The position numbers were made by a program, and so were the translations under genes. The notes under the pieces were generated by a model, which did not search any database, had not been told where the DNA came from, and worked only from the letters and a program-made list of their open reading frames with translations. From the NCBI GenBank assembly GCA_031370485.1, contig JANMQK010000126.1, forward strand, positions 1-6,937: DNA of 6,937 nucleotides, read 5' to 3'. Below are positions 6,799 to 6,937 of the stretch, piece after piece (within the stretch, counting starts at the first letter, position 1; every line of letters begins with the position of its first letter). The DNA is from JANMQK01 sp031370485. Its GTDB lineage: Bacteria > Acidobacteriota > Polarisedimenticolia > Gp22-AA2.

Positions 6799-6827
6799 GC
6801 GGGCACGCCGGCTGCATCACTGCCCGC
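6799..6827. repeat. Perfect 7-bp inverted repeat downstream of trxA
   Basis: GCGGGCA (6799-6805) pairs with TGCCCGC (6821-6827) around a 15-nt loop. A TTC follows on the plus strand, but no T-run. It could be a weak terminator or an RNA hairpin, or an operator for a gene to the right. Confidence 0.3.
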
Positions 6828-6937
6828 TTCATGGACTGGCCAATCCAGCGGCTCGAAATCCAGCGTCGCTTCGTACCGAGATTCTGCCCCCGCCGGGACT
6901 GTCCGCAACATGCGCTGAGCGAACGGGCGCGGCCCCG

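Larger units (their letters stand above)
6681..6937. other. Region downstream of trxA with no recognisable gene
   Basis: No reading frame here on either strand shows a known domain, a convincing ribosome site or coding-like codon choice. The open frames that cross it run into trxA antisense or overlap its 3' end. It holds a G-rich four-run motif (6746-6766), an imperfect hairpin (6705-6735) and a perfect 7-bp hairpin (6799-6827). It may be the trxA 3' untranslated region plus the upstream region of a gene beyond the right edge. Confidence 0.5.

Noticed and set aside
6084..6911. Minus-strand open frame from 6911 through trxA antisense into rsmA
   Set aside because: It overlaps two certain genes and shows no family motif. 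The part outside them (6681-6911) has no ribosome site or convincing codon bias.

Overview
This is a high-GC bacterial window holding four complete housekeeping genes and one truncated gene. The leftward (minus-strand) cluster reads, from its 5' end: rsmA (16S rRNA adenine dimethyltransferase), a ribonuclease J gene, a DNA translocase of the FtsK/SpoIIIE family, and the first 375 codons of a GT39-like multi-spanning membrane glycosyltransferase that runs off the left edge. Gaps inside the cluster are 55, 21 and 10 nt, which fits one transcription unit. A thioredoxin gene, trxA, is divergent to it on the plus strand. The only sizeable stretch with no gene is the last 257 nt (6681-6937).

Host: RNase J rather than an RNase E-type arrangement, the high GC content and this mix of genes suggest an uncultured lineage in or near Acidobacteriota or the former Deltaproteobacteria. 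This is inference and weakly supported; no rRNA or other marker gene is present to settle it.

Layout: 1-1126, glycosyltransferase N-terminal part (minus); 1137-3635, ftsK (minus); 3657-5357, RNase J (minus); 5413-6279, rsmA (minus); 6280-6353, divergent intergenic region with a good extended -10 for trxA and a 7-bp inverted repeat; 6354-6680, trxA (plus); 6681-6937, apparently non-coding, with a four-run G-tract and two GC-rich hairpins.

How the genes fit together: RsmA and RNase J both act on RNA, and both can act on 16S rRNA maturation. FtsK couples chromosome segregation to division. The glycosyltransferase probably works at the membrane on a lipid-linked sugar. TrxA is the general cytosolic disulfide reductant. 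All four complete proteins keep their catalytic motifs. I found no mobile element, CRISPR array, tRNA, rRNA or defence system, and no evidence of a new multi-gene system. The points most worth checking are start-site and promoter architecture (a perfect TATAAT overlapping the annotated RNase J start) and a low-complexity insertion in the FtsK motor.
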